A DNA stretch of 64,000 nt from Warburgia ugandensis (lineage: Eukaryota; Streptophyta; Magnoliopsida; Canellales; Canellaceae): contig CP141137.1 of assembly GCA_035236585.1 (NCBI GenBank), positions 47,018,057 to 47,082,056 on the forward strand, in the 5' to 3' direction. This document shows positions 12,376-25,779 of the stretch, piece by piece (position 1 is the stretch's first letter; each line of letters opens with the position of its first letter). The notes under the pieces are model-generated. The model worked only from the letters and a program-made list of their open reading frames with translations, made no database searches and was not told where the DNA came from. A program made the translations under genes and the position numbers.

Positions 12376-12404
12376 ATATTGTAAACATTCAACATTTACA
12401 ATAT
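12376..12404 (-). promoter_or_regulatory. Conserved LTR hairpin (LTR C)
   Basis: A perfect 10-bp stem, ATATTGTAAA / TTTACAATAT, with a 9-base loop. On the LTR's own strand it follows the 'ttgctaaga' motif, as in LTR E. It lies about 460-485 bp from the LTR end. Confidence 0.75.
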
Positions 12405-15400
12405 CTTAGCAAGCAATTACATGGTAGGGGAATTAAGATGCATATGAGAAAGAAATCATGAAAATATAGCTTAATCAAGTTTTCTCTATGCAAATTTACG
12501 TGTCATGCATATGTGTTTCCAAATACTATAATGAAGTTCACATATCCCATTCAAAAGTAATTACAAGTTACCATGAATTTCTATAGATACTCTTCAATAA
12601 AATTAGATGCATAATCTAGCGAGAAAATTACGAATGAAAATCTCATTTGTGGTGTCAAGATCTAACAAACATCAATGTCATCAAATATATTAAATACGTG
12701 AAGCCAGTGAATATAGTCAAAAATAATTATGCCCCCAATGTACAAGGTCCATAATTATTTGGTCAATATCACAAATACATAATGGTCATGAGCTCATAGC
12801 AGGCACATCACCATGCCACATAGCTCAGGGTACTATCACTCAGTAGTGATTGTAGCACCCGAATTGCCAAGAAAAACTACGCACACATGTAGTCACTAAG
12901 TTGTGATCATAATACTATGCAAAAATCTTGGACTACTATGCTATAGCAATAACCAACTCCTGGATCTATCGACTATTGCTCCCTATCAACACCATAATAG
13001 GAGACTAAATGTCCATGGGAGAGGATTAGACTTGTAGTGTGGACTACCCGTGATACCACTCTCTACAAAGTTTACATCTTAATAGGGCTAGTGTCTATCA
13101 TCTCATAAAGTTAGAGGGTAGGTGCCCAACCCTACTAGCCTCATAGCATAGTATCTTCAAGGACGAGACCTATCGAAAAACAAATCCATCAAGCCTCCAT
13201 ACTTGAAGATACAAAAATCTTTAGGCTATATGCATGGAAATCCGCATCAATCATGTGCATAACTAATATCCCGTACCAAAATCAAGCTTATCTGGCTTTT
13301 ATGTCAAATCAACACATGCGACATGTTTCTCAAGTCATACCCAAGTTTCATTCATATCAAACATAAAATCATGATATATCATAGAATACCATCATATATG
13401 TTATATCATAATCATTGCATGTATAACAAATAGTAGTAAATTCCAATTTAAAACAGTCCATGCTGCATAAATCTCATGGTAGTATTTAAGTCATATCACG
13501 ATAAAAAAAAGATCATGCAAGTCGAAAATCTGCATCTTAAATTCCACCTACCTCGATTATAGGCTATCTCATTCCTCAATTTGTATTAGTCAGGATACCT
13601 GTCAAAACATGCATACATTTCATGTTATTCTCCTATTCAAGAATTCTCATTTATTACTCATCTAGTCTCTAATCATCATTAAATATGATAATCTTGCCCT
13701 TACTAACCTCTAACCATAGTTATATCTCTTTATTTTTTCTATGTCCTCAAATCATGCCATTGGTTAAATATCAATAGTTCATATCATCTAATTATAGGTA
13801 TTCTATATCATATTTGAAAGTTTGAATTATTGATCCAATGGTTAGATTAAATTATGATTGTTTAGGTCAAAAGTTCTAAGTCATTCTAACATCCAATCTT
13901 CAAATCATAGGCCATCAAAATAATCTAACTATTAGATTAGTCTAATTAATAATTCAAATAGCTTCATTGTTCTCCCTAAGGTTTAATCTATTCTAATCTT
14001 GTCTATTTTCTAAATTTTATACAATTTATTATGCATAATCAAAATAAATGTAATTTGTTTAAATAAGATTTGGTTGTGATCTTACATAGATCACTTAAAT
14101 CCATGTATGATGTGGTGTCTGTTATGACCTAATTGAGTTTAATCGCCTCTGATCAAAAACCTTAGAATTGATAGCTCAAATCAATGGGTGGGGCTGGATC
14201 CATTACAGATTAGATGGTCTGATGTTAAATTTATGGTTAATTTATTACAAATCTAGGAGTTAAGTAGTTGATCAGAGGTTAGATTGTCTTAAGGGGCATA
14301 TCAGTTATAGAACTAGCATTTATTGTCTGATCAATGGTTCGATAGTGATGAAAGGTCAAATCAGTCATAGATCAAGATGTTGGTAATTGATTAATGGTTG
14401 GATCATGTGGAGGTTTGAGGCTTTGATCATGGATCTAACATTTGGTGATAGATCATGGGCAAGATGATGATGGATGGTAAAAGATCAGTCACATATCTAC
14501 ATAACCGTGATCGTACATTGTTGTCAGCTTCAAATCACCTTTAGATCTTCAACAATGGTAAAATAGGATGAACATCTCAGATATTCAATTCAAGTTTTCC
14601 TCATCATCAGGTGTCACTATAACTGGGGGACAATTACAATCACTGACCTTCTCATAGGTGATAGAAGGGAAGGAGAGGAGGAGATAGAGGAGGGAGAGGG
14701 CCAATGTGGCCAAGGGAAAGAGAACACGATGCGCCTAACCAAATCTAGTGAGTGCGCTCGATGAGGTGCATAGGATGGAGGGAAGGGAATGAGGGTGAGA
14801 GTGTGAGAGGGAGAGAGGGAGAGAAAGAGAGAGGGATATGGAGTTGGGTCAAGTGTAGTGGCTCCAGCATCCAATGTAATATCTATAAAAAATTTCATAT
14901 AATTATATAATATTATTTGAGAATTTCATAAAAATTAAGACTTTGAGTTTTTAGAAAATTGATAATTATAGAGACAAAATTAAGATTCAAAAAATAATTG
15001 ATTGGATAGTGCTAAAAAAATAGAATCTAGCAATGCCAAGAACACCTAAAACCTAATTCGGATGGGCCATTTTGATAATTTTCCAAGTGGAGCCCATTTA
15101 CCTGATTTTTAAAACATAAATACTAGAAACACAGGGGGTCGTTTTGATAATAGTACCCCCCCTCATCATATCATGTGTACATGTAACAATCCTAAATTTT
15201 GGACCATTTACTATGGATTATAATATAGTTTTAATGGAAATAAATCAGGAATTTAATTTCGTGAAAATTGAATTCTATGAAGTTGACTTCCTTGAAAACT
15301 CAAAATTTGGATTTGGGATTATCAAATTTGGAATGTACTTGTCAATACAAATCCAACAACACTAATTTGCTTGAAATAGAGATCAAGGAAGAAAAACCCA

Positions 15401-17662
15401 AAAATTTTACTAAATTATAAGGGGTGACATTGATAACAGCACCCCATGTTCTGTCATTTTGTGGAACACATTGATTGAAATGGGACTGGATGAGGGAACA
15501 AGGATGCAAACCCTAGCGACCTACATTGTTTCCCCATACTTCTGCTCAATCTTCCCCTTTATCTTAGGGAACCAGCAACACAGGAGAGATTGTTGGCACG
15601 CAAAACCTTTCCAGGGCAGATCCCCAATCACCGACCACCCATCTTCACCCATCTCTATCGGGTCTCCCATTTTCTCTAGTAGTCACCCATCTCCCTATTT
15701 TCTTTCACTCACCAATGATGCAAGCATGCCCCATTTTCCCCTTTGCTTTTTCCTCTCTATGTTGGGTCCAGGCAGAGGACACCCGACGTTCACCAATTGA
15801 CCATCATCTTCCCTTCCCCCTTCTCAAATTTTTGGCATCCGAGTTTAGGCAGGTGAAAATCCAATAGTCACCAGCCAGCCATCACCTATTTTTCCCCTTG
15901 TCTTCTCTATCATGGGCTCAGCTAGGCCAAGGTGGGCTGGTGGGCCAAGAATCGTTTCCCTTCCATCTTCCTCTCTTAGCATGGATCGGGCGGTGACCGA
16001 GACTAAAAACCAACTGATCACCACCATCTCCCTCGATTGACTCTGACGAGTTAGGGTTGTGTCAACCCGCTTCCAACTCATTTTGGGAGAGTTAACTTGA
16101 CTCAGGAAAACCCTATGGTCCCTTGAACATTGAACCTCCGTTTTGGACAATCCAGGAAGAATCTCAAAGATCTGAGAATACACTTGTGATCTTAGTAATT
16201 CAAGGAACAATACCCATCTTTCCATTCTTTGATCGAGGAAGATCCAACCATTGATTTTACCAGACTTTGATTGGAGATTAGATCATTTGATCTATGATGA
16301 TCTGACTTTGTTTTTTTTTATCTAAATTGTCCATTATGATCCTAACGAAGTATAGATTAGGATCCATGCAAGATATTTTGGATCTGAAATATCTATGGGA
16401 ATGCTTTAATAGATCTTTATCAATGGTTGAGATTAACTGAAGATCTAGGTATGAAATTGGATCCAATTTGATTATCTAAATTATTTAGAATTATTAAATT
16501 AATTAATTAGTTAGAATTACTAAATTGTTATGTGATCTGAGGGGATCAGGTGAGGATCTTTGATGAGATCAGCATGGATGTTTGATGATCGAGCATAGTT
16601 GAAGCAATCAGTGGATGATTCGACCAAGCAGACAGCTGAGTGTCATTTAAATTGACTGGTACAAGATAAGATTACTATATTAATCATTTGATAAGTTGAT
16701 TTGATAATAATTAAATATGATTGAGCATGAGATTCATATAATAATGCCCAATTAGTTGATTTAATTGGTAATTACTTAAGATTGATGTGATTTAAGCCTA
16801 AATGCTCTAAAATGTGCATTAACATAATTAAGAAGAAGGAACATATGGTTATAAGTGGGCCCAATTGAGTATGATTTGAATGATAAGCCAATTAGGATGG
16901 GCCCTGCCTTGGGATTTCATGATTGAAAAACATTGGATAGTCTTAAACATGATGTATTGGGATATGAAACCATAATGTTGTGTAATTAAGAATCCAAATT
17001 AGATTAATTAGATTCTGAGTATGACTAGATGTAATATGTTTCTAGGTGATGAAACAGTGGTGAACTACGCTAAAGTAGGGTCTGACTAAATTGGGAGGTA
17101 CAGACGAGTAGTACATTGTCTAAGGTAGGTGATTGCATTTAATAATTTTTTGTAAATCATGACATAATTACTTAGAAACTTTGAAGCATGGATTTTATGT
17201 CTTATTATGTTTTCATGAGATTACCTCATCATACATGATTAACGTTATGGCTTTTTGCTCCACATGGTTTATACCTTGTTTTAAGGTATGATTTATGATG
17301 ATTAGCATGTCTTGATTTGATCTTCTTAAGATTGACTACACATGGAAATTCTTATGATTTATCTCGTATTTGTTGCTATTTTATGATAAGTGATTTTACG
17401 CGATAGGTACTATGCTAGAAGGGTTGTAGGGTTGGCCACCCGACCTCAAACTTTATGATAATTATGATTAGACACCCCCCCTAAAGGGGACAATGTACAT
17501 AGGAGGTGGTATCATGTGTAGTCCCCACTACAGGTCCATCCCCCCATGTGAGATGGAGGAAGTCTCCCATTTCGGTGTCGACAGCGAGCAACAGTGGTTG
17601 AAACCCTAGAGTGGTTGCCACTATAGCATTGCAGCCCATACTCTTATTATGTATGCTCATGT

Positions 17663-17860
17663 GGTATGGATATATTGGGTGAAGCCTATGTGGGTGGGCC
17701 TACAGCTATGTGAGCTACTTGGTGTGTGAGCTACAGGTGAGGAACCCTAGGATCATATGTGGTATTGATATATTGGTTAAAGCCTATGTGGGTGGCCAGA
17801 TGTGGGCGGGCCTATGGGCTAATAGAGTTACCTAGCGTGCGAGCTACAAGTGAGGAACCC
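17663..17860 (+). repeat. 98-bp tandem duplication in LTR D
   Basis: Two copies start with 'ggtatggatatattgg' (17663) and 'ggtattgatatattgg' (17761). Each contains 'aagcctatgtgggtgg' and ends near 'gtgaggaaccctag'. The related LTR G has only one copy at the equivalent point (about 50960-51060). Confidence 0.8.
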
Positions 17861-18271
17861 TAGAATTGGAATGAGTACTCATTGCTAATGATATGAGTGT
17901 AGTTGGACACTCTTAGGGCATGATTATGTATAGTGCCCTATTCATCATGATAAGCATTCATATTTTTTATGATGAAACTAATTTTTAATTGATTCTGACA
18001 AATGCATGACCATGCATTATTCATGCCTTGCATGCCATGGTGATTGGATATGATATTTTTGTGTTTCGGCGTAAACTATGCTTTGACCACCATTGATTTG
18101 TTCAGACTCATGATTTTTCATGTACTATTTACTATGGATGACTGATGATTTGGCGCACAACATAAATGTTTTACTCTTATGAGATTTGTCGTGATATTGA
18201 TATCTTTACACCATACTATTTCATTGCACTTCTTATTAAATTTGATCACCTATACAAGCAATAGCTTGTTG

Positions 18272-18297
18272 AGGCATTGATGTGGTTTGTAATGCCT
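18272..18297 (+). promoter_or_regulatory. Conserved LTR hairpin (LTR D)
   Basis: AGGCATT (18272-18278) pairs with AATGCCT (18291-18297) after 'caatagcttgttg'. It has the same position and upstream motif as the ATATTG-type hairpins of LTRs B, C and H, but a different, still complementary stem. Confidence 0.7.
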
Positions 18298-19108
18298 TAG
18301 ATATCAGTAGCAATAGTTTAACACGTTGATAGAGCAGGCAAAAGTGATGACAGTTCCCAGTGAAGTATTGAGGATATTTCAGAAATGATATGGTTTGTTT
18401 AGGACCTCACTTTGGCTATTGTTTATGGACTATACATTAATATAAATTGCAATGTGACCTGGATGTAAGGATATGTATTCGTGTTAAATGTGATGGATGT
18501 ATGGACAACCTTAGGCAATTTTTCATGTCTTAATTTTATATATCCATTGTTGGCATATATGGTTTTATTGAGTATTGTATTTGATTTGCATGGATGGGCT
18601 TGGAGACTAAGTCTCCTCAGTGTCATGTCATGTACTATACTTATCAGGTATTTTTGTATTGCACGTGTTACGTGCAATGTCCAAAATACCTAGGTGACTC
18701 TGTCGGATTTTTGGTTGAAATGGAATATTATTTCACTATTAAATTTGTGATTTTTGTGGTTGTATGACTCTCGGGATTTTGCAATAAATACTTTATATTT
18801 GAGTTTCTATTTATGGTCACTTTAAAAATTGAAGTTTTAAAAACAAGGAACACATTTTAAAATTGTTACAATATTGTTGAGAAAAACTCGAGGTGTCATA
18901 GTACGGCATGCAACAGATAGCACAACCCTGCTATAGCCGTCCCCACCACATTTTACATGTTTTAAACACCCCCACCCCCCCCACCCCATTTTTTTTCCCG
19001 CTTCTCCCCCTCTCGTTTCGTTGAATTTCACCAACTAACCCGCCTCTCTTCTCCTCTCTGGAATATACTCTTCTTGGATGAAAATCCCCCACCAACCTAG
19101 ACAAGTAA

Positions 19109-19212
<104 letters not shown>

Positions 19213-20677
19213 CCTCTTTTTCTTCTTTCCTTCAAGTTTTTCTCCTCCCCACGCTAGTGAGACTAGTTTTTTTAGCCGGCGAAGTTTCATCGAAGAAAAT
19301 CATGTCACAATAGAAAACCCACCTGAAGGACATCTCATATGGATGATCTGAGCATTCATTGAATTCATGGACCCTCAAAACCTTAGGTGCAATAAAAACA
19401 GTCAAATTTTGGGACCATCTAGAATGCAGATCAAAGGGGAAAGGAACGGAGGCACCCTGGAGGTAATATAAACCCAACTTTTTATCCCAAACATCTGTTG
19501 GATTCATCTAGATGATACGGACCTAATTTTGAGGTAAAAACTTATACTTGACAAAGCTATTTGACTTAATTAAAACCTGAGAATCATAGGATGAGCTAGA
19601 TCAGCTAAATCAAAGAGTGACCAGGCCTTGGGAATTGATCACTTATATGATTTAACAAGTGAATTGAAGGATTTAATGGTCAGATATAACAGACTGACTT
19701 GGATTGTGATCCAAACCATTGAATGAGATAAAAAAAACCATAAATCTAAATAATCAGAGGATGATTTGACCATCAGATCAACATATTGACTATTAGTACA
19801 CCTATGGATCTTAGAAAACTCTAAGAATATGATGGATTTGGGTGTATGAGATACTTAATAGGATTTCTAGAATGATCCAACTATTAGATTGTCCCAGAAA
19901 TTATAGATTAAGCAAAAATGGATCTTAGAAGTCATCAAGACTATTGATCTAATCGATCAAGATCTGATTTGATATCAGATGGTTAGATTGACAATGTAGA
20001 TGGGAGAAATACTAGTGATAGACATTGATCAATGTGGATTGTGAGAAATTAAGTGATTTGGACCTTTGATTTACAACCTATGGCAAAGATCAAAGATCAG
20101 TCAAAAATTAAGGAAAATAAACTTTAACTAGTAATAAATGAACACTATATCACCCAAATCTTGGAGTGATTTGAGTAGAAACGATGAATGTTGAGCAATA
20201 AGTGATGGATTATGTTATGTGTGGTTTGTACAGGTGAATCAAACTGTGCTAATTTAAGAGGCAGGATGCTTGAGAGAGTTGGTTCTCACTAAGATAGGTG
20301 ATGACATTTAATATTGATATATTTTGTATAAAAACCATGAATGTTATTTGATGATTTATGTATGTCATTGATTTGATGTGCATCTATTTGGCATTATGAC
20401 TATTTGACTATTATTCAGCATGTATAGTTTGTATTTATGAACGATCATTCTGATTTATATATTTTCCATGGACCCATGATTTTTAGATATCGTGATGCTT
20501 TGGTTTACTTATTTCCCTGGAATTGTTTATTCATGGGTTTATTGACAAGGCTTGGTGGTTGGTCCTTAAAAGACTAACCATGTGGTGAGGTTCACACTCT
20601 AGGATGGTGAGCCACGGGCGCTCCTATATTTCGTGCATCAGACATGACTTATTATTGCTTATTTTGGGATGATAAGT

Positions 20678-22711
20678 TGTTGTTGTTTTTCGCAAGTGCA
20701 TGGGCTACTATAGTATAGCTAATGCAAGTACGAGTCAATCCCACAAGGAGTCGACTTAAAAGAGGAGTTTAAATAAAATTAATTGACAAAAAAAATATAT
20801 AACATAACAGAAATAAACTAACAATAATATAAAAATCCAAATTTATTTAAATGCTGCTATTTAAAAAATTTCTGATTCCAAAAAAAAACAAATAATGAAA
20901 CCAAATAAATAGTCTTGGATAGCATTGACCCTAGATAGGCAGAACATAGATAAGGAAAAATTGGAATAGAACAGGGACATAGATGTCATTAAAATATGGG
21001 ACACAAAAGGAATTTTTGTTATTTTCTTAAGGGTAAAACTGGAATTTTTTTTGAAATTCTGGTTTTAAACGAAAACTAAAGAATCTAGTTTGACGGAGGA
21101 GGAAGATGACAAAGATGGGGAAGCCGGAGATGAAGGGAAATTAGAGAAGGAGGAGGTGTGGTGGAGCAGAGGGACTGTCAGTGCTGGCTGAGGGCAGTGG
21201 AGCACAATGCACAATGTCTGCTGCTATGCTACCAATGGTCATGGAGGTTGTGCCGGTCTATATAGAGGAGAAACAGACTATCCGGCATCGATGGAGCAGA
21301 GAAGGGGGGCCAATCTAATCGGTGATGCCAGATAGAGGGAGATGCCGGTGAACAGAGATGGAGCTGGTTTATGCATTGAGCAAAGGAAGGAGTGGTGATG
21401 GAGATGTTGGCTTAATCTATGCTGGGAGGAAGAGTGAGGTGGTGATGCTATTGTGATGGGAGTGATGGGAATTCTCGTCTCTGTCAGACATTGGAACAAG
21501 GAGAATTAGCTGACAGAGAAAAGAGACAAGATAGAGAGAGAAGGTGAAAGAGGGCACCGGTCTGGTGCAGTGCTAGAATCGCCAATGAATAGGTGGATTG
21601 GGGAGGGAGAGAAGGACAAAGGAAGAGCGCAGTGTGTAGTTCCGGTGTTTGGAAGCTGACCCAGGTGAATGAGCAGAAAAGAAGGGAGCCAAGAGAAGGA
21701 GAAGTGGGTGAGTGCAGCTGCCCCAGGCCATGCTGTTTGGTCTGAAGAAGCAGATCCGACCACTGAATAGGGAGATGAGGACAAGATGGGGAGAGAGGAG
21801 GGAGAAGAGAGAAAGTAAAAGAGTGTTAAGCTAGCATCAGCGATTTGCTTAGGCATTATGCTCGAAGGAAGTGGACAGAGACAAGAGAGGAGGAACTGGG
21901 AGTGAAAGGGCTGGAGAGGAAGAATAGAGGGGGAGAAGGTGAACAAGAGAGAAGGAGGATAAAGGGAGAGGAGGGCTGTTTGGTTTCGTGCATGAAGCAA
22001 AGAGGGAAAGAGGAAGAGCTGGGATAGGTGCAACGAAGAAAAGAGAGATGGAGAAAATGAGAAAGATGAGGGGAAAGATATGGAGGGTACGGTTGACTAG
22101 CTAGAGGAGAAGGAGAATAGGGTAAAGAGAGATAGCAAAGGAGAGGGTGACCATGGGAGAGGATGAGAAGAGATAGAGCGAACTTAGTGTAGTGTTATAC
22201 CAGGAAGAACTGGGGTGAGACAGGGTGAAGGAGAAGAGAAAGGTAACAAGAGAGTTTGAGGAGAGGGAGAGATCTATCAACCTTCCAAAGCCTGCAAAAC
22301 TCCTCATTCTTCAAAATTCTTCCATTTTTATAAATTTTCTAGAGGAGTTTGAGTTTGATTCAAACTCCTCTTCTTCTTCCTTATCCATCTAGGTTTCTTA
22401 ATGATCTTCAAATTCTTCTTTTTCTAGGAAGCTTCATCATCCTAATCTAATCCATCTATTTTGATCTAGATCATCCAATTTGATCTAATTGATTTGCAAT
22501 GCATATGACCAAATTAGAATCATCTAAAATGTTCATTACTCTTCTACTTAGCTCTAATGATCATCTGGCCATCAAATTTTGCAATTCAATGATTGGATGG
22601 TCAATTAGAGCTAAAGTGAAGTATTTTATGTAAAATCTCAAAATTAATTTCTTAGATGATCTAATTGAATATTAAATTAAGGGTATTTTGACCAAAATTA
22701 AATACTTATCA
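20678..22711 (-). repeat. 3' LTR of Athila-1
   Basis: 2034 bp. On the minus strand it starts TGATAAGTATTTAATTTTGG and ends AACAACAACA. The middle is strongly GA-rich on the plus strand (21090-22290). It is matched along its length by 31049-33122. Confidence 0.93.
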
Positions 22712-24370
22712 TACCCTCAACCAACATTTTGCTAATCCCTAGCAAAACATATGAAAAATCAAATCACAAATTTTCAAAACTTATTTTCAAGTCAACTCCA
22801 CTTTTTCCTCAGAGAATTATCTTCAATAAATCTCTTAACTTTAGCATACTAATAAAAATGACTGAAGAATTCAAAACCCTACCCATATGCTAAAAATATT
22901 CCATTTGAGCTTAGATCTCATAGTAAGTGAGTGTACAGTTTACATATAGTATAATCTTTCTCTCTAAGTAGACTTCTAGCTTTTGAACTCCATCTGAAAT
23001 ATGTTTTGACCTTAATTCTCACTAATGACATACATTCAAAAATAAAATCTCTCGGATAGAGGGTTCAATTCATATCTCTCTTTTAAATACGTGAGCTAAG
23101 TCAACAAAAAAAAAAAATATATCTCACATATACTCATGAAGACGGGAGTTACTAAGGAATTTAATTGTTGAACCTTTTGAAATAGATGCCATTACCTTTG
23201 AATATTTAGAAATACTACTCTTTTAGATCATATCCATTCATATTCTCATCAAGAATATATTTCTCATAGAATCAATAGGTCTTTATCTTGGATGAAATGT
23301 AGGCTTAGGATAGGTACCAAAGAAAGGGTATCGTATTCAAAATTTCTTTAAAAATAAGCAAAGGTCTTCCACTAAAGTTGACAATTCTTCTTTACTTTGC
23401 TAAAGTGAATATTTCTTTTCCATTTTTCTTTATATCCTCCAAACTATTTGTTTTAGCACTTTTTTTTCTTTTCAACATTTTGAATCACTTTGAACAATAA
23501 TGTTTTTCTAAATATTCACTTTTGTACTTTCATTACAACTAAAAAGGTATTTCTTCATTCATCTCTAACTTATATTTTGAAAGAAAATGGGTAATAGATA
23601 ATTTATACTAGGTTAATATTGGTAAAGGTAATTTGGGTGAGAAAAGAAAAGGCTTATATAAAAGGCTCAATTTAGCTAATTACTGGTAAAAATACTTTTG
23701 GGTAGGGTAATGGATAATTTATACTAGGTTAATATTGGTAAAGGTAATTTGGGTGAGAAAAGAAAAGGCTTATATAAAAGGCTCAATTTGGCTAATTACT
23801 GGTAAAAATAATTTTGGGTAGGCTTTATGTCTCTTAGTTAACATCAAGGATGGCCTAAATTATTTTCTAGGTTTCCTATAATCTATCAGATTCAATAAAA
23901 TTCTAGAATTTTAATGATAATATTCTAATTATTTAGGTAAAACTCACTTAAGTTATAGGTCCTCATCTGAATTTCTTTAGGATCTCTAAGTTATATCTAC
24001 TTATCAATCTAGACTATCTATATGCAACTGCATGTACAGATGTGATTTGAGACTTAGCTTCCATGGAATACTTTAGAAAATGAGTAAAATAATAAATTAA
24101 TGGTGTTCAATTCCATTAATAGGCTAAAGTTATCCATATTATACTCTATTCTCATCATAGTGTAGGAATTGACCTAAAATTTTTCATTGTTTCAATTTTT
24201 TTTTAAATTAAGGAAATCACCTAAAAACCTAAAAAATTGACTAAAATTTGCTAGAATTCTACATCCTCCACCCTGAAAGAAACATTGTCCTCAATGTTTA
24301 AAAAGTAGGACCTAAAATGAATAGGGTGATGTAGAAAAATACAAAATATGGTACAGAGGGATCGGGTCCA
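22712..24370 (-). other. Athila-1 region between integrase and 3' LTR
   Basis: 1.66 kb without recognisable coding sequence. It is shared with the second Athila copy (53145-54880). It holds a 116-bp tandem duplication (23589-23820) that the second copy lacks. No third reading frame such as an env-like gene could be recognised. Confidence 0.7.
23589..23820. repeat. 116-bp tandem duplication in Athila-1
   Basis: Copies at 23589-23704 and 23705-23820 differ at only a few positions. They start 'gggtaatagataattt' and 'gggtaatggataattt'. Athila-2 has a single copy (about 54160-54285), so the duplication arose after the two lineages split. Confidence 0.92.
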
Positions 24371-24373
24371 CTC

Positions 24374-25757
24374 AATCCTGATAAACAAGATCCTCCAAAG
24401 TTGTGGACTCAACTTCTGAATTATCATATTCTAGGAAAGGCTTTAAACATTGATCATTCACTTTAAAAGTATGGCCAGTCCTAACATCCTCAATCTCGAC
24501 GGTCCCATATGAAAAAACTTCTTTAACTATATATGGACTGGTCCAATGAGATCTAAGCTTACTTGAGAAAAGGTGGAGCTTAGAATTATAATGCAGAACC
24601 TTCTAATTCGAAGTAAAGGATTTTCTCATTACGTTTTTTTCATGAAAAACTTTCATATTTTCTTTATATATCCTATTACTCTCATAAGCTTCTTGCATGA
24701 TCTCGTCCAACTCATTGAGCTAGAGTTTCCTATGTGAGCCTACTGTATTCATGTTGAAATTAAAGGTCTTTATTGCCCAATAGGCTCTATGTTCCAATTC
24801 CATAAGCAAGTGACACGCCTTACCATATACAATACGATAGAGATACATACCAATAGGGGTTCAATGTGTAGTCCTATATGCCCAGAGTGCATCAGTTAGA
24901 CTAAGAGACCAATCCTTACGATCCGGATTTAAAGTCTTTTGAAGAATTTGTTTAATGGCTTCATTAAATACTTATACTTGTCCACTTGTTTGTGGGTGAT
25001 ACGGTGCTGCAACTTTATGGGTGATATTATATTTTTTCATGAGTGCTTCAAATGGTTTGTTGCAAAAGTGTGCATCTTTATCACTTATAATGGCTCGAGG
25101 TGTCCTAAATCTAGAAAAAAATATTTTCTTTTAAGAATTTAACAACTATTTTATGATTATTATGCCTACATGGGATAGCCTCAATTCATTTTGGAACATA
25201 GTCTACGACTAATAAGATATAGATGTAACCAAAAGAAGGGGGGAATGGGCCCATGAAATCAACACCCCAACAATCAAAAACTTCAATAACAAGGATAGGG
25301 TTTAGAGGCATCATATTCATATGTGTTATTCCTCCTAAATTTTGACATTGCTCACATGATTTACAAAATACATGTGTCTCTCCAAACAATGACGACTAAT
25401 AGAACCCACACTGCAAAATATTTGCAGCAGTTTTCTGTGCAGAAAAATGTCTACCACATTTTTTGAATGACAAAAGGAGATGTCACTCTGTTGCTCTAAG
25501 TCAAGGACAGATCTCCTAATGATTTAATCTCAGCAATACTTAAACAGATATGGATCATCCCAAAAGTAGTGCTTAATATTAGAAAAGCATTTTTCCTTTT
25601 TTAATTTATTCTGATGATCAAGAATCTTCCTTATGACTAAATAATTTGCAATATCAACAAACCAGGGAGGATGGGAGACATGAAAAAGTTGTTCATCAGG
25701 AAAAGTATCCTTAATTGGCAACTCATCCAAAGGTTTTTTTAGGACTAGGTGAGACAA
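24374..25757 (-). pseudogene. pol: Integrase remnant of Athila-1
   Basis: On the minus strand, the zinc-binding N-terminal segment ends in a CKSCEQCQNLG motif and is followed by NPILVIEVFDCWGVDFMGPF, the start of the integrase core with the first acidic residue of the catalytic triad (25186-25389). Further on are an MSPYRLVYGK-type block and the C-terminal KLRSHWTGPY-type block, both typical of Athila/Tat integrases (about 24480-24880). The gene is broken. This enzyme family inserts the DNA copy into the genome. Confidence 0.88.
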
Positions 25758-25779
25758 GTGGTCAGCTACAATATTTTGT

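Larger units (their letters stand above)
15182..18900 (+). repeat. Solo LTR D, 3.7 kb
   Basis: Begins TGTAACAATCCTAAATTTTGG and ends in a slightly decayed version of the usual GGTGTCACA. It is flanked by GTACA (15177-15181) and GTACG (18901-18905), a near-perfect 5-bp duplication. Inside are the 'gggttgtagggttggcca' type block (17412-17440), a 98-bp tandem duplication and a hairpin (18272-18297). There is no internal coding region, so it is a solo LTR inserted into LTR E. Confidence 0.82.

Noticed and set aside
21506-22033. 175-residue Ser/Leu/Pro-rich frame
   Set aside because: It lies in the GA-rich body of the Athila-1 LTR, where stop codons are rare by composition. The matching frame in the other LTR is not preserved as a protein.
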